From NCBI GenBank assembly GCA_903902945.1, contig CAIUWU010000168.1:1-6854 (forward strand): 6,854 nucleotides of DNA, in the 5' to 3' direction. Positions 5,532 to 6,854 of this stretch are shown in pieces. Numbering within the stretch: the stretch's first letter is position 1; each line of letters begins with the position of its first letter. The position numbers and the translations under genes were made by a program. A model generated the notes under the pieces. It saw only the letters and a list, made by a program, of their open reading frames with translations, searched no databases and was not told the DNA's origin. This DNA is from an uncultured Pseudomonadota bacterium. GTDB taxonomy: Bacteria; Pseudomonadota; Gammaproteobacteria; Methylococcales; Methylomonadaceae.

Positions 5532-6524
5532 TTGAAATTATTGGTTTTTGAATATATTTGCGGCGGCGGTATGGCAACCGAAGCCTTACCGGCATCACTG
5601 GCCGCCGAAGGCCGTCTGATGCTGCAGAGTTTGCTCAACGAGCTAAAGCTTAACACAACGCTGCCAATCCTCTTACCGTTAGACCGCCGCTTGGCTGATC
5701 TGAGTATTCCGGATAACGCGACTGTCAACTGGATTGATGACGCCGACATTGCACGGGCACTCGATCCGCTAATCAGACAAGCCGATTACGTTTTACCGAT
5801 AGCCCCGGAAAGCGCAGGCTTGCTTGCCACTATGGCCCGCCAGGTAATCAGCCATAACAAAATCCTATTGGCTTCGGTGCCAGATGGCATTGGTCTGTGC
5901 GCCAACAAACTAGCAACTTATCAACTGCTAAGCCGGCATCGAATTGCCTGTGTCGAAACTGTGACCAGCGCCAATCATGCTTTACTGCATACGGATGACT
6001 ATGTCATCAAACCCATAGATGGCCTCGGCTGCGAATCCACCCGACGGATCACTGATCCGACTGAACTGGCATACTTTATCGGCCTGCAACCGAAAACCGA
6101 ATATATTGCCCAACCGTTTCACGCCGGACAGCCAGTCAGTCTGTCCTGTCTGTTCAAGCAAGGGCAGGGTTGGTTGATTTGCTGCAATCAACAAGATATC
6201 AGTCTTCAGAATCAGCGCTTTAAACTCAACGGCTGCCGGGTCAATATTGACAGCGACTACCGGGATTATTATCAGGATCTGGTTGACAAAATTGCCGGTG
6301 CCATACCGACTTTGTGGGGTTATATCGGCATTGATTTAATCGAAACGGCTGAGCACGGCCCCTTAGTACTGGAAATCAACCCGCGCTTTACCAGTTCGTA
6401 TGCGGGCATCGAAGCTGCCACCGGGATTCGGATCAGCGATCAATTAATCAGACTCGTGCACAGTGAACCGGATTTGCGTCACAGCCGCCGACAAACCATT
6501 TACGTCAAAATTAACGGAGAATGA
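5532..6524 (+). CDS. orf17: ATP-grasp protein of the H4MPT/methylofuran cluster (orf17-like, COG1821 type)
   Basis: A 330-residue ATP-grasp protein, the third in the window and clearly different from the other two. The N-terminus KLLVFEYICGGG (2-13) is typical of this subfamily. ATP-grasp elements are N125-K126, VIKPIDGLGCEST (158-170, K160), Q194, GYIGIDLI (263-270) and LEINPRFTSSYAG (280-292, with E281 and N283). The reaction should be ATP-dependent ligation of a carboxylate, possibly an amino acid added to methylofuran or to the pterin; the substrate is not known. The start is TTG 5532, with CGGAG 9 nt upstream, because it begins directly at the conserved strand. The ATG at 5496 would overlap the divergent gene's start. 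The start codons of this gene and the HisA-like gene are only 16 nt apart. Its stop lies 5 nt before the next gene's chosen ATG. Confidence 0.86.
   Translation: MKLLVFEYICGGGMATEALPASLAAEGRLMLQSLLNELKLNTTLPILLPLDRRLADLSIPDNATVNWIDDADIARALDPLIRQADYVLPIAPESAGLLATMARQVISHNKILLASVPDGIGLCANKLATYQLLSRHRIACVETVTSANHALLHTDDYVIKPIDGLGCESTRRITDPTELAYFIGLQPKTEYIAQPFHAGQPVSLSCLFKQGQGWLICCNQQDISLQNQRFKLNGCRVNIDSDYRDYYQDLVDKIAGAIPTLWGYIGIDLIETAEHGPLVLEINPRFTSSYAGIEAATGIRISDQLIRLVHSEPDLRHSRRQTIYVKINGE
5551..5577 (-). promoter_or_regulatory. Possible promoter of the HisA-like gene inside orf17
   Basis: On the minus strand TTGCCA (5577-5572) is followed after 15 nt by TATATT (5556-5551). This would start transcription near 5543 and leave a leader of about 28 nt before the ATG at 5515. 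The spacer is short and the element lies within codons of orf17, so it is tentative. Confidence 0.28.
6516..6520 (+). promoter_or_regulatory. Shine-Dalgarno deciding the start of the MfnF-like gene
   Basis: GGAGA sits at the very end of orf17. It is well placed for ATG 6530 (about 10 nt) but touches the in-frame alternative ATG 6521, which overlaps the orf17 stop as ATGA. Spacing therefore favours 6530. Confidence 0.65.
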
Positions 6525-6529
6525 CTAGC

Positions 6530-6854
6530 ATGCAACAAACTGTAATCGGCTGGGACGTCGGCGGCGCACATCTGAAAGCCGCCGTTGTTGACTGGCAGGA
6601 ACACACTACACAAGTAATACAAGTCGCCTGCCCGCTGTGGAAGGGCATCGATCAGCTACATCAGGCCGTCGCCGCCATTCGACCCCGACTCCCCCAACAC
6701 CGCTGTTTACATGCCAGCACTATGACCGGCGAACTGGTGGTTTGTTTTAGCAGCCGCAATCACGGGGTTGAAAGCATTATTGCCGCCATGCAAACCCTAT
6801 TAAGCGATCAGGATATTGGGTTTTACGCTGGCCACCGGGGCTTTCTCAGTCCGG
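6530..6854 (+). CDS. MfnF-like / H4MPT-linked C1 transfer pathway protein (COG1548, hydantoinase-like), partial
   Basis: The first 108 codons of a gene that runs off the right edge with no stop. The N-terminus VIGWDVGGAHLKAA (5-18) is a phosphate-binding strand-turn of the ASKHA/hydantoinase type. CPLWKG, TMTGELV, HGVESII and FYAGHRGFL follow in the order seen in the family described as probable H4MPT-linked C1 transfer protein. To my recollection this family includes methanogen MfnF (MJ0815), which couples the furan pyrophosphate to gamma-glutamyltyramine in methanofuran synthesis. A matching step in methylofuran assembly is the likely role, by inference. ATG 6530 is preferred for Shine-Dalgarno spacing; ATG 6521 would add three residues. 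It follows orf17 closely enough to be co-transcribed. At the position after TMTGELV where I recall a conserved Asp, this protein has Val. Confidence 0.85.
   Translation, partial: MQQTVIGWDVGGAHLKAAVVDWQEHTTQVIQVACPLWKGIDQLHQAVAAIRPRLPQHRCLHASTMTGELVVCFSSRNHGVESIIAAMQTLLSDQDIGFYAGHRGFLSP

Noticed and set aside
5516..5749. A 78-codon upstream extension of the HisA-like frame on the minus strand
   Set aside because: It is serine- and arginine-rich with no domain character, lies entirely antisense to orf17, and the conserved HisA-like fold begins at the ATG 5515.

Overview
This window looks like part of the tetrahydromethanopterin (H4MPT) / methylofuran C1-transfer gene cluster of an aerobic methylotrophic bacterium. 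Two genes are unmistakable: mch (methenyl-H4MPT cyclohydrolase) and fae (formaldehyde-activating enzyme). Around them lie the companion genes known from such clusters as orfY, orf5, orf7 and orf17 (names from Methylobacterium extorquens). The order orfY-mch-orf5-orf7-fae-...-orf17 is the classical one. The moderate GC content, the intact bacterial tRNA-Ser and the character of Fae suggest a gammaproteobacterial methanotroph (Methylomonas/Methylobacter type). That placement is inference and was not tested by a search.

Layout. Bases 1-200 hold a minus-strand tRNA-Ser(UGA) with its rho-independent terminator. From 266 a plus-strand block runs: ATP-grasp ligase (orfY-like, 266-1411), mch (1381-2364, overlapping by 31 nt), RimK-type ATP-grasp (orf5-like, 2442-3329, TTG start), and a CitG/MdcB-family protein (orf7-like, 3326-4183, ATGA overlap). 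fae (4268-4783) follows with a strong Shine-Dalgarno, a possible promoter of its own and a strong bidirectional terminator. On the minus strand lies a HisA/HisF-related TIM-barrel gene (4847-5515). Only 16 nt from its start codon, a third ATP-grasp gene (orf17-like, 5532-6524) reads the other way. The window ends inside an MfnF-like (COG1548) gene (6530 onward). No stretch of 300 bases lacks a gene.

How the parts fit. Fae condenses formaldehyde with dephospho-H4MPT to methylene-H4MPT. A dehydrogenase not in this window (MtdB type) makes methenyl-H4MPT. Mch hydrolyses that to formyl-H4MPT, and the Fhc complex, also outside the window, passes the formyl group through methylofuran to formate. 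The remaining six genes most likely build the two cofactors: three different ATP-grasp ligases (amide or glutamyl bond formation), a CitG-like ribosyl/nucleotidyl-transferase relative, a HisA-like sugar-phosphate isomerase relative and the MfnF-like furan-tyramine coupling homologue. The cluster type is known. What remains open is the exact reaction of at least five of these proteins, and that is where the interest lies. I see no mobile element, CRISPR array, phage gene or sign of recent transfer.
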